This document shows positions 37,700-48,793 of a stretch of DNA of 64,000 nt, in pieces (within the stretch, counting starts at the first letter, position 1; every line of letters begins with the position of its first letter). The notes under the pieces were generated by a model, which did no database searches, was not told the DNA's origin, and saw nothing but the letters and a program-made list of their open reading frames with translations. The DNA lies in NCBI RefSeq assembly GCF_905475345.1, contig NC_066602.1, positions 2,151,314 through 2,215,313 of the forward strand, read 5' to 3'. The position numbers were made by a program, and so were the translations under genes. The DNA is from Vespula vulgaris (Eukaryota; Arthropoda; Insecta; Hymenoptera; Vespidae).

Positions 37700-40600
37700 A
37701 TTTCATATTGACGCATAAAAATAACAAGGAAAATTTGCTATGTTTAATGTATTCTTCAACTTGCATGTCTTTTACGATAATCATTATCAATATATTACAA
37801 CAATTATTAATATAAAATCATTAATAAAATTCATTATTAATATGAAAATTATCATATATATATATATATATATATATACATACACACACATACATATACA
37901 TTTAGTGCTATCTTCGATGTAGATAAATTATGTAATCATTACATAATATTTTCTTTTCTTCGTCCATGGATTCATGGATTAATGTCATTAGAAAAATAAA
38001 AACTATTCGAACTCTTTATTGCTGTAATAAAAAAGTATACAAGAAAAGAATACAGTGAAAGAGTATTTAAATGTTTTAGTCAAGGAAATGATAACAGCAT
38101 TACGCATATCTTTCTTCATTTATAATTGTTTGAGAAACAATCTGTGTTAAAACTTGCATGTTGTATTTTTTTTTTGTTTATTTAGAAAAATACAATTTAT
38201 TTTAAGTTATTATAATATCATTATAACGTATCATTAATATATTAAGAACATATTTATAAGAAACATTCAGTTGTTACTATTAATTTACAAGATATTTCAA
38301 AAGATGTAAAAATTATTACACAAGTTTAAAACCATGTAAGACTCGTTCTGCAAGAGCTCGATATTGCAATCTCTTTGGTAATGTATGCCTTTATTTTCAA
38401 ACGTATAATTCAGATTTGTCTCGTTGAAGTTTTCATAATTAAATTAATTTCATTTTTAGCACATACATAATGCGTTGTCATATACCATGGCAGTTTATTC
38501 TACATGAAAGAATAAATCATAGAAATGGTCACAAGAGGATTTAACGCTTGTGACTTATCTTCTGTTGAGAGAAAAACCATCGAGGAACTTCGAATATTTG
38601 CATTTTGAAACTTGTATGTTGAGTCATCTTTTGCAATCTTGTTTTATCATCTTCTACTTGTTTTTTTTCTTTTTTTTTTTCTTTTTTTTTCTTTCATTCT
38701 TTCTTTCTTTCTATATAATACATAACTCATACTCTCGAGATTTATTAAACCATGCGAAAATGCTTGTAAATTATAATTTTCGAGGTTACAATGAAAAGTT
38801 ATAGGATAATAATTCTTTCTGAATCTAATCGTAACATATTTTCCAGTGTCTCTTTCCAAATGTCAACCTTCCGGTACCCAGAAAAATAAAAGTACAACGT
38901 TCTTACACATAATGGACAAACAGGAAGAGAGTAGTCGTGCGAACATTGCCATGCACCTGCAAGAACAATTTATAATAAATACATAAATGTTACAAAAGAA
39001 GGATAATGAACTGAATTTAGCTGCTGTCTTAAAGGTTGCTCTCTTAAACGTATTTGTTTCGAATTCGATGCACTCTCTTACGTTGAACACTGGAGAGACT
39101 TTTGAATTTTACAAGCACGAAAAATTATTGTTTTTAATTATCTCCTTGGTAACAATAATTGGAGGTTTGTATATCGTTGTCAATTTTCTTTTATATCGTT
39201 TATTATCTTTAAGATCTTGTTCGTTGTTTTTTTGATTTCTCTTGTACTTTCTCATTATCGTATTATTTTTAATTCGTCTTTTCTTTCTCTTCTCCTCGAT
39301 CTTTGTCGTTTCTTATTATCACATACTTTTCACATTGGCTAAGTGATTTATGCTTCAGTAAAGTAGCTATACGTAGCTAGTATCGTCTCGTTGGTATTAT
39401 CGCGTGCAATTATGTAAAAACTATGCTAATAGATATTGCATAGAAAAATCCATTTATAGCGGAATAGTAGAGGGGAGGGTTAGTTCGGCAACGAAAGTAG
39501 TTTCGAGAAGTGAGAGTAGAGGGTAGGAAAAGGATTACCTTACGAGAAACGGGGATTTCGGTGTAATGAAAAAAACTGCAAATATTATGCAAATGCAATA
39601 ATACATGTAAAATGAGCAACGCGTCGCTTGAACTTGCAAGAATCGACGTATACGACGAGCCTTCTAGGCAACTTTTCTTCTTTTATTTTTTATCTTTTCC
39701 TTTTTTCTTTTTTCATTTTAATTTTTTTGTCATCGATTATACACTATCTTATCTTTGTTATTAATTGAAATTGTTTAGCGTTCGTTTTGAAATTGTCAGT
39801 GTCATAAATGAAATATCCTCTAATGTTTCTGCGAAATTTTAATTGTTTCTATCAAGAGAATCCAATTTCTTTTTTCTTCTCTTTTCCTTTCCGTATTAAT
39901 CGACGGATCAATTTCTTATAACTCTTCCAGTAATAGTATTTTTATTAGAATGCAAATCTGATTCTCTCTCTTTCTCTCTCTCTCTCTCTGTCGTAATATC
40001 GATTCATAATCTCATTGTAAGTACAATCGAGTTTCTTTGTGAATTTTATATGAATATTAGAGAAAAAAAAAAAAAAGAAATTGGTGCGCTATGAAATATG
40101 ATATGACTCGCATGTTTGGGAAATATGACAGAGATTTCTATGGTGACGTAAATTTGAAAACGTCATTTCAATTCGAGTGACTGTCGCATAAAAGCTTCAA
40201 CGAACCGTACTAGCCTGCGGTGGTCTTTGATGTTACGTTAATTACTCTTTGTTAACCTGCACTTTACCTTTTCTATTATTTTATTTGGATGGTTCGTTGT
40301 CGTTGCAATTTAATGTTCCTCTCTCTTTTTCTTTCCCTCTCTTTCTCTTCGACATTTTTATTGTCTCGTAATCCAACGGGGTCGAGCGAAATAATGGAGG
40401 AATTAATTTTAATTCAAAGAAAAAACAATTGATCAAAGTATTCGTTCGGAGTTATTTGAATCGAATTCGATAGGAAATAATAATCCTTTGGAAATATGAA
40501 AAAAACTTTGACAATTTTGACAAGAACTAAACGAGGAAACCTTATTAAGGCGTTTGCGCTTATGGAAGGGCAGAAGTGCGCGTTCGTGCTTACAGCCCTG

Positions 40601-40738
40601 TCGGCCGTTTGCGCCCTAAATGTCATTTACATATTCATGCTTATAACCGGCCATTACGGAGCTGAGCGCGAAACTTGTTCACGGGATATTCGCGCACGCG
40701 CTGCAAAAGGCAACGCGTATTTCCTTCGTGTCCTTCGT

Positions 40739-40792
<54 letters not shown>

Positions 40793-40881
40793 CCTTTAAT
40801 ACCTTCTCCGGAAACTACTTGGAATCTCATTTCTACGTGGATTTACATCGGCCGGAAACTTACTCTTGTAATACATTTATC
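37700..40881. other. Downstream flank of the receptor array
   Basis: AT-rich, with TA/CA at 37856-37895, T-rich tracts at 38659-38710, CT at 39967-39989 and (GA)n at 40738-40785. I looked for further receptor exons (the WPYQ, EL.I..KYA and QKAFS signatures) and found none. Open frames at 38987 and 40496 have no family signature. Confidence 0.5.
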
Positions 40882-41150
40882 CTTCATTCACTTTCGTTTA
40901 CGCATCATCGATTCTTTTAGTATTCATACTATTTGTCTATTTTATATATCTATTTTATTTTTTTTTATTTTTATTCGATAGACCACAAGGTTGATCGTTA
41001 ATTTTATACGTTTATTTTTATATATTTAATATGTTTATTCTTCGTTCACTTTCGTTTACGTTTCATCGATTCTTTTCGTATTCATACTATTTGTCTATTT
41101 TATATCTCTATTTTATTTTCTACCACGATAAGGACGATCGTTAATTATCC
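40882..41150. repeat. Tandem duplication, about 156-bp unit
   Basis: TTCACTTTCGTTTACG, ATCGATTCTTTT, GTATTCATACTATTTGTC, TATTTTATAT and GATCGTTAATT occur in the same order at about 40882-41005 and 41038-41150. Confidence 0.75.
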
Positions 41151-42459
41151 TCGATGTCAAAGATATCATTTGACGATGCTATATATATCAAATATCGGGT
41201 GACAGTTGACGCACGATTTTTCTATTTATTTATTTATTTATTTATTTATCTTTTTTTTTCAAGTATCAATTAAAATAGAATAGAATTTCAGTTCTCTGGT
41301 AGGAAATGCGGCGCAAATAAAAACGTTAACGAAGTCGAGATATGACGACTCGTTGAGAAAATTTTAGCGCGTTCTTGCAAAAGGTTCTTGCTTCTAGCTT
41401 AATTAAGAACGATATATCCCTTGTAAACGTTAAAAACGTTATGAAGCCTCGTGAAAGTCTCGTGTTTTTGCTGTCGCCATTCCGGTCGCCATGAAAGACC
41501 GCGTGTCCTTCATGGGTACGAATTTCGTGGCCAATTATAGAGTCCCTTATGGTGCACGAGACGATATTTTCTGTTGAACGGTGCGTCGTTATTATCTTGA
41601 ACGTTAAGAGCTCGTAACAATTGTTCGATGCTTAACTGTTGTTCGGTCTTGTGTAATTAATTAGAAATCTAACTTTTAATATAACTCCATTAATATTATT
41701 CTTTCAATTTTTTATTTTCTTTTTTCTTTTTTTTTTTTTTTTACATAATACACTTTACTCAGTTATTTCAATTCCACCGTTTCTCATCGTAGTCAGTTAT
41801 TGATAGGATTTCCAAGAAATATGATGGATCCTCGAAATGGCGTCAGAGAGGATATTGACGAGAGTGATATTTCGAAAGTCGATGGAACATCGCCGGAGCG
41901 AGAGTCATACGTTATAGGGGCAAATTCCAGAAATAAGAGAGACAATTTGCTATATGACTTCCGCGGAATAAAACGTAACGAGGGTGACATTTGTCGAAGG
42001 AGGATCATTTGAACTGGCTATTACAGAAACGGAATGAAACAATGTGGACTATATCGTATGGTCTGGCTTTCCCTTTGGGAAGAAGGAAATGTCAGTTCTT
42101 GTCTAGTCGAGTCTTTGAAAGAAAGAAGAAGAAGAAGAAGAAGGAGAAGAAAAAGAAGTGGAAGAATAAAGAAAGAAAGGCTTAACATTTCTCGTAAAAA
42201 GTATAATTTTGGAATTAGAGAAAAGACAACAAGAAGGATGAAGTATCGAGATCTAGAAATAATTAGAGTAAAAGAAGTTGTGTGTGAAGGATATACAGTG
42301 AGTAATTAACTATCAATATCATCCCACGTTACAATTCATTTTCAAACGAATGCTCACTGAAGTGGTATTCTTGTCATTTTCTTTCCAGTGACGAACACAC
42401 GTTTCTCGGTTAATAAAACCTTGATCGAGCATCGACGATCTATGTCGAAAGAGAAAAAG

Positions 42460-42506
<47 letters not shown>

Positions 42507-42604
42507 GATAAAGAAAGAGCTGTGTGAAATTTGAGCTCAGTGAAGTGCAGTGGCCTTCGATCCTATATATTTCGCTGTTCGTCGATAAAGAGAAAGAGAG
42601 ACAT

Positions 42605-42635
<31 letters not shown>

Positions 42636-42902
42636 GAGAGAGACTCGTTGAGGCTCGACGTTCGACAATGGGCAATTTTCTCTGACCGGACGAGAAGTTT
42701 CGTGGTCAGCCTCTACTACGATTAGATAGGAGCCAGGGTAATGGCGGGAGGTTCAATCTGCATTCGTAATGACGAACGTGGAAGGTGACACAGTGTCTGA
42801 CCTCGGTGCAGTGACATCGGCCATCTATTAACCCCTAGAGCCATACGCCTGCTCTCGGTTCTCTGTCATGGAGAGGAAGAGAGGATGAGAGAGTTAGAGA
42901 AC

Positions 42903-42984
<82 letters not shown>

Positions 42985-45109
42985 CAACCAGTTGGTCCTC
43001 CCTTTGTCATCCTGCTAATGATCTCTTCGAACATTGCCAGCATCCTATTATTCTTATCATCATTTCACTTTTGATGGAATTCCAGATTCTTCAAAAAATG
43101 TTTAAGCATTCTTCTTCAACAATCTTTCAACTTTCTACAATTCCAACAATGATGATATAACTCAGTAGTAGAACTTACATACCAGATCTTGTTTATAGTT
43201 AACTTAAATAGTAACCTTTGAATACGAACAAACAATTTATAATTATGATGGAAAAGATGAAAGTAAGATTGTAAAAATACAGATGTATGAGAACGTGTAT
43301 GCTTTCAGAACGCTTTACGAGGAACGTTCGAGAGGATTGCTTGAAAGTTTTAGGCCGCAGAGTAAATACATGCTATGCGACTCGATGCAGTGTACACTAA
43401 TGACGAATAAGAGCAAAGTTTCACTGTGGCTTCGTGGGAGTGGTAATGGTGGCCTTCCTCTTACCCTCCCTCTCTCCCTCTTCTTCCCATTCACCCTCCC
43501 CCTCCTCCTCCTCCCCCTGCCCCCTTTCAACCCGTGTGGAATTCCATAGCTAATCTTAAGCAGAATTAGCTTTCCAGTACTCGATTGGAAACCACTGTAA
43601 TCACGTTTGCATCACTGGATTTAATTCCGTAAACGAGATTTTACCCGTTATCCATGATCATGAGATGCATGAGGTCAAACAGAGATATCAATGAATTATT
43701 ATTCTTGCGGTTACCATTGGCATTCTGGTGAGTTCTCCTCAACTTATGAGTTTTCCTTTTATTCTCGATTATATCGTTTAAACTGTTGAATTACTTGTTC
43801 CTTCTCAATTAATTATATGTGTATTTGTTTGGGTATGCGTGTGTGTGTATGTGTGTGTGTTACCTATGGATTTAATATGATCTCTTGATACATTCTATTT
43901 TGATATATGTATTTATATATATATATATAAAGCTATTAATACATAGGTAGATCGATTTTGGTATCATGCAAACAATTTATTATCAATCGACGATTGGACA
44001 TATGCATATTGAATGATGAATACCTAATCCAGGCATCATCGGATTCCTGTTACACGATGGATTTAAATCCAAGCATATTTCGTGTTGACCTAGCCAATAG
44101 AAAATAGTTTTGGTCGATAGTGAGAAGGGACAAACAACGTTCAAGGTACCAAGCGTCGTTTGGGGTTGCTTGGTTGGCGATACGCCACGCATCATTTGCC
44201 TCGAGAGTTAATGCAGTAGCCAGACTCGCCGCTAGCCTACAAGATTAGAAAGTATAATGCTTATGTTTTATAGATTCGAGAAGCCAGTGTACGTATACTA
44301 TCTTCCTTTATCGTATTTTGCCTCTAGGATAGTGCATTTCAATGAGAACGCTTGAACATCTTTGTTGTTTATAGGTATATGATAATACTTTTTAAAAGCC
44401 AAAAAGACAAGTTAGATTTTTCGAATAATAATAATAATAATAATAATAATAGTAACAGTAATAGTAATAGTAATAGTAATAATAATAATAAGTTAACAAT
44501 GAAATATAGAGTAAAAACAATTGTTTACTTTCCCATTGAAATAGTTCATTCATTCTCTATAATCTAACAAGCTTCTATTTTCTCATTGAAATGAAATGAA
44601 TGAAAACTCAAAGTTTATCACCATACGATACTTCCTGTATTTTTATTTCATCTCTAAGTTTCAGACGAAGAAATTTATATAGCTATCTACGACAGATGCG
44701 AAAGTGGACACATGTGCATACCAGTTATGCGCTTTGAGCGATCCTGAGAATCCCACAGGATCCCAGTGGTGGTTTCGAAGCTTCCCGCACTTACTATCGA
44801 GAATGCACTTTTCTTGTTTCGCACTTAAGACGAGTTTCTGGATGCGAGAGCTAGCGTTACTTTCAATATGAACGCATATCGCCGTGAGCGGTCTCTTGCA
44901 TTACCTACATACGTTATTAAAAGTCTATAATCGTGTTATTTCTTTACGATAATAATTATATCAACTTTGTCGAACGTTTTCAGATATTGAATTGTGCAGA
45001 AGTAGTCGAATGGGAGTCAACCGATTCGATTTGAATCGAATGTAAATGTAGGAACGATCAGCTTATATGAATTTCGATCGTATTGGTCCAGCTCGAGGAG
45101 TTTTACGTT

Positions 45110-45149
<40 letters not shown>

Positions 45150-46539
45150 GGGAGAGAGAAGAGAAACGATTTCATGCTAGCGATTTCAAACTACCTAGGA
45201 ACTGTAATTTTACAAAGTGACGTACCAACACTCGACGATGTACGCCAGTGGATGAAGGGATCGGAGCAAGGGTGCACACTGCACAACCCTCATCAGCAAC
45301 GGTATTGCCGCGATAGCGGAGCTACTCGTCAAATATTTACTTTAGAGGATGCTGGTGCCAGGCAACGGGAGTATCTCAGTTGTCGAGCAGGAGGAAGGAA
45401 GAGAAAGGAAGAGGACGTTGTTAGAGAGTCCGATGCGGTGCTATACATATAGTTTTGTAAAAATATTTAACCATCCGATATTTTATTATTAAGATTTTGT
45501 TTTTTGAAATTTTCATGTAGATTATTATCATAGATTTCTCTTTGATTTCTATTGTCGTTTATAATAAGAAAGCTATGGAAATAGGAATATTGTTCTAAAA
45601 GACTAGAAAGACCTTGAGAGCTTGCTGGATAACCGGATATTAAATATTCAGAAACTATTTTGACTGGTGTTCTCTCTCTCTCTCTCTCTCTCTTTAGATA
45701 CACTAAAGAAGGACTTTGAAATGTAGAAAGGTTACTTTGTCTGCTTTGAGTTAGAATGTTGATTGCAAGGATCAAAGTGTACATAAGTACAGGGTATTTA
45801 ATTGTTCGACCATAGAAGCAAGTACTAATTCCAATTGGAAGACTTCCTTTTTTTAATTTTTCTCTCTGTTTCTCTTAATTACTAATTTCGTGTTACTTCT
45901 CGAAGGGCGAGTATAAATGTACACTTTTTTTTTTTTTTTTAAATCTTTAATCAAATCTAAAAGTCTTATTATATTTTTAAATACGACTGCAGAGAGTATT
46001 TTATTGAATCTTTCTCAAGAAAAGTATTGCTACTAAAAGTAGTAAGTTAAGGAGAAATTGACGAATCAATTATAAGTAATTAGATACTAATTCTTTGGCA
46101 TATTCGTTTATTAATCAATTCTCTAGTGAATAGTTTCTAAGGTTCACGTAATTTCCAATATTCTCTTTATCGGCAATGAAAATTATGCGTAGCAGAAGTA
46201 ATTTTATTTATGTATGTAATCGTTTTTCATTTTATGCAATTTTCCTTACAACTTATTTTGTTGATCTTTATTTTTATAGATACTAAATTTTTCTAATTAA
46301 AATATTTTCATAATACACTATACAAAAAACTATACATCTTTTTTTGTATATTATAATTTATTATATTTTTTGTTCGTATATTATATTTTTAAAGTTTAGA
46401 TATTTTCGTATAATAAATCACAAAATTACAAATTTCGCGGGTTGAGGAAGTTTCGTGGTCACGTGGGGGATCTAATTACTCTTGTTATTGGTGATAAATC
46501 CGTCATTTTAGATTCTTCTGTGGTACTAATTGTAACGGA
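41151..46539. repeat. Non-coding, microsatellite-rich
   Basis: (TTTA)n at 41221-41250, (GATA)n at 42461-42506, (GA)n at 42588-42642, 42900-42981 (one of the longest in the window) and 45111-45159, (AAT/AGT)n at 44424-44490, CT at 45671-45693. More complex islands at 41440-41650, 42710-42870 and 43980-44230 show no accepted exon. Confidence 0.55.
45174..45452 (+). other. Open frame of 92 codons, unrecognised
   Basis: ATG to TAG with a mixed, non-repetitive composition (YLGTVILQSDVPTLDDVRQW, then LEDAGARQREYLSCRAGG) in a locally more GC-rich stretch, directly after a GA microsatellite. I see no domain, splice signals or neighbours that support it; a chance frame is equally likely. Confidence 0.15.
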
Positions 46540-47240
46540 GTTTCTTCATTATGCTAATTACAGATAATTAATATATTTTTTCTAACGTACAGTTCATCGT
46601 TCAATATACCAATCGATTCTCAAGTAAATGACTTTCAACTGATGTTTACGAGTCCTAATGGTGTCGAGAATAAAAGGTATTTGTGTGGAAGATAATTGTA
46701 TATACGTGCATAAATATTTTCTTTGTCATTTTTTTTTCAACCTTTTTCAACTTTATTTCTATAGATATCGACTTATAATTATCAATTTCCATAGTTGAAA
46801 GTAATAAAGTATCCGTTTTGACAATTTTTAAGTTCGTATATAATATTTTTATTGTTTCGATATTTTCGTATGATAAATTGAAAAATTACGAATTTCGCGG
46901 GGGGGCCATTATGCAAATCGCGCATTGCGCATGCGCAAGGGTCCAATTAGTTTCCTTTCTGATAATAATTCGGCCATTTTGAGTTTTATTGTGATATCGG
47001 TTACGAGGAAGCTTTATCTCGTTAATTACAGGTAATTATTATATTTTTTCCTAACGTACATCCTTCTTTTATATATCAATCGATTGCAGAAAAAACGATC
47101 TTCACGCGTGAATGTTCGCAAGTCGGGATATCTTCGCGTTTAAAAGATATTCGCGAAAATAAAAAATGACGTCATATCGTTATCGGGAGAATTTCTTCGC
47201 AATATCTTTTTTCGAATTTTCCAACTTTATTTTCGCGATT
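46540..47240 (+). repeat. Inverted duplication, + copy, promoter-like
   Basis: Homologous in reverse complement to 23150-23860, in the same internal order: a first CTAATTACAG motif near 46554-46563, a spacer with AATATACCAATC and AGTAAATGA, a TATCGACTTATAATTATCAA segment, TTTTTATTGTTTCGATATTT, an NRF1-like palindrome TTGCGCATGCGCAA (46925-46938), CGGCCATTTTG (YY1-like, from 46971), TTAATTACAG|GTAATT (donor at 47032), ATATATCAATCGATTG, CGTGAATGTTCGCAA and ATGACGTCAT. Homology continues past the possible exon into the intron, so it is duplicated DNA rather than only shared motifs. Confidence 0.75.
46925..47031 (+). promoter_or_regulatory. Candidate promoter and first exon (NRF1 plus YY1 type)
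   Basis: A perfect GCGCATGCGC palindrome and, 35 bp on, GGCCATTTTG: two motifs known from animal housekeeping promoters. The stretch ends in CAG|GTAATT, a usable donor. No TATA box is placed before it. Transcription direction is inferred from the donor and from the acceptor at 47461. Confidence 0.4.
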
Positions 47241-47461
47241 GGAGTGCTTTTTTGTGTTTAGATTGATAATTTGTTGATTGTTAATCGAAATCGATCATAT
47301 TTTCTATCATATTCGATTTTTGTATATATTCTGTATAATGTATATACATATATACATATGCCTGTACACATAATATATATATGTATATAATTATCACGTA
47401 TATACATTATAAATATATTAATAATTTTAGTTTCTACTTATAAAATCCTTTTATTTTACAG

Positions 47462-47575
47462 ATTACTATACGGCGTATTGTTTCGGTCAATCAGATTTTA
47501 GGAAATAGTTTACGCAGTCAACTTGTCTTCAACTTGTCTTGTCGAGTCTACGTTGTCGTTATAATGTAAGTTTTT
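47462..47575 (+). other. Candidate untranslated exon
   Basis: Bounded by TTTTATTTTACAG and a strong GTAAGTTTTT donor. All frames contain stops, so it would be 5' untranslated. It lies between the promoter-like block (donor 47032) and the UTR/start exon whose acceptor is TTCTTTTCAG ending at 48450. Confidence 0.35.
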
Positions 47576-47944
47576 GTTTATATACTTAGTTTTATCTCTT
47601 CGCTGTTAACTAAGTCTCTTTATTTTATTACAGATACATTCATTTTATATAATGATATATTCTATAATATAGTTTAAGTATATCATAATAACAAAAATTA
47701 ATTTATCTCTACTATGAAATATAATTAACCTAACATGACAAAACTGAAATTTTATATAAGAATATACTAAAATTTAATAATTATTAATTTTAATCTTATT
47801 AATATTATTAATAATATAATCCTATTATCTTACTGTAAACTATTCAATTGAATAGTTAAATCTTATCTAAATTTAAATATTATAATCTCTTATGAAATAA
47901 CTATCTACAACAAAGTTAATAATAGATAACAAGATATTAATATT

Positions 47945-48000
47945 TTGTCAGGCAATAGTAAATGCAGTCGACTTGTAATTGTGATATTGTCATTATTTGA
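47945..48000 (+). repeat. Partial second copy of the 47.5-kb exon-like segment
   Basis: Reads CAGGCAATAGTAAATGCAGTC and then GACTTGTAATTGTGATATTG, resembling 47495-47575 (GGAAATAGTTTACGCAGTC, AACTTGTCTTC..., GTTGTCGTTATAAT). It is a diverged local duplication. Confidence 0.35.
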
Positions 48001-48179
48001 TTTATTTCTTTTCTATTTTTTATCGACAACTGAGTATATATAGGAATTTTATTTGTTTTCTTGTTTGTTTAAATTGATTTTTGTTTGTAATTATATACTT
48101 AAATCTTGTTTCTACAAATATAATTTGTGACTAAGTACAGAGCAGTTTTAGAGACAGTGTAATGTTGTATACTTAATAC

Positions 48180-48222
48180 ATATTAATAAAATAAAATAAA
48201 ATAAAATAAAATAAAATAAAAT
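48180..48222. repeat. (TAAAA)n microsatellite
   Basis: About seven AATAA/AAATA pentamer units in the presumed intron before the start exon at 48451. Confidence 0.8.
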
Positions 48223-48450
48223 TTATACTTAATATATATTAATTAAATAAAATTATAGTGAATATAAATGTCTAAAATATGACTCTATGCTTATATTTGT
48301 ATTAATGAAGCATTCTTCATGGAGATCATTATGTAAGGATTAATGAAGACTTTAAACTTTAAACTATTGTTAAAATATTTTCTTTATAGTATGAATGATT
48401 ATTTTATTATAACAATGATACTATTAACTTGATTTTTTTTTTCTTTTCAG

Positions 48451-48793
48451 ATAATCATTGCAATCGTATACGATGCATTGAATAATGCGTGCGTTGTTCC
48501 ACATTTAAAAAAAAAAAAAAAAAAAAAAAAATCGCGGAGTAGAAGCAGTGTTTGTTCATTAACTTAAATTTAGCCGCGTTTCGTGATTTATAATGAATTT
48601 TTAAATACGAGTGAACTTGAATCGACTGCGTGTAATGCAGTAGTGATAGAGTCAGTGTTTTTTTTTTTTTTTTTTTTTCGTATATAATTTTAATTCTCTT
48701 TTTCCAAAACTATAATTATATCTCACATCATTCAAATTCGCGAATTAAATTCAATTCGTCTCGTAATAAATAAATAATTAAATTAAGTGCATC
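48451..48793 (+). other. Candidate 5' untranslated part of the start exon
   Basis: Begins after a long polypyrimidine tract and AG at 48450 and runs to the ATG at 48794. It contains an A-run at about 48508-48530 and a T-run at about 48659-48678, unusual for a UTR, so the true exon may start further in. Confidence 0.25.

Noticed and set aside
38987..39235. 82-codon frame with a hydrophobic segment, first thought to be a receptor fragment
   Set aside because: It lacks every receptor motif and the exon lengths of the array; no splice logic.
40496..40981. 161-codon open frame, plus strand
   Set aside because: Its middle is a GA microsatellite read as RERERE and its end is AT-rich low complexity. 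The N-terminal hydrophobic part has no family signature.
41793..42012. Overlapping 70-codon frames on both strands
   Set aside because: Both strands being open suggests stop-poor composition. No start context, splice sites or motif.
43315..43549. Frames on both strands rich in P, L, R and G
   Set aside because: They are translations of a CCTCCC/GGGAGG low-complexity tract.
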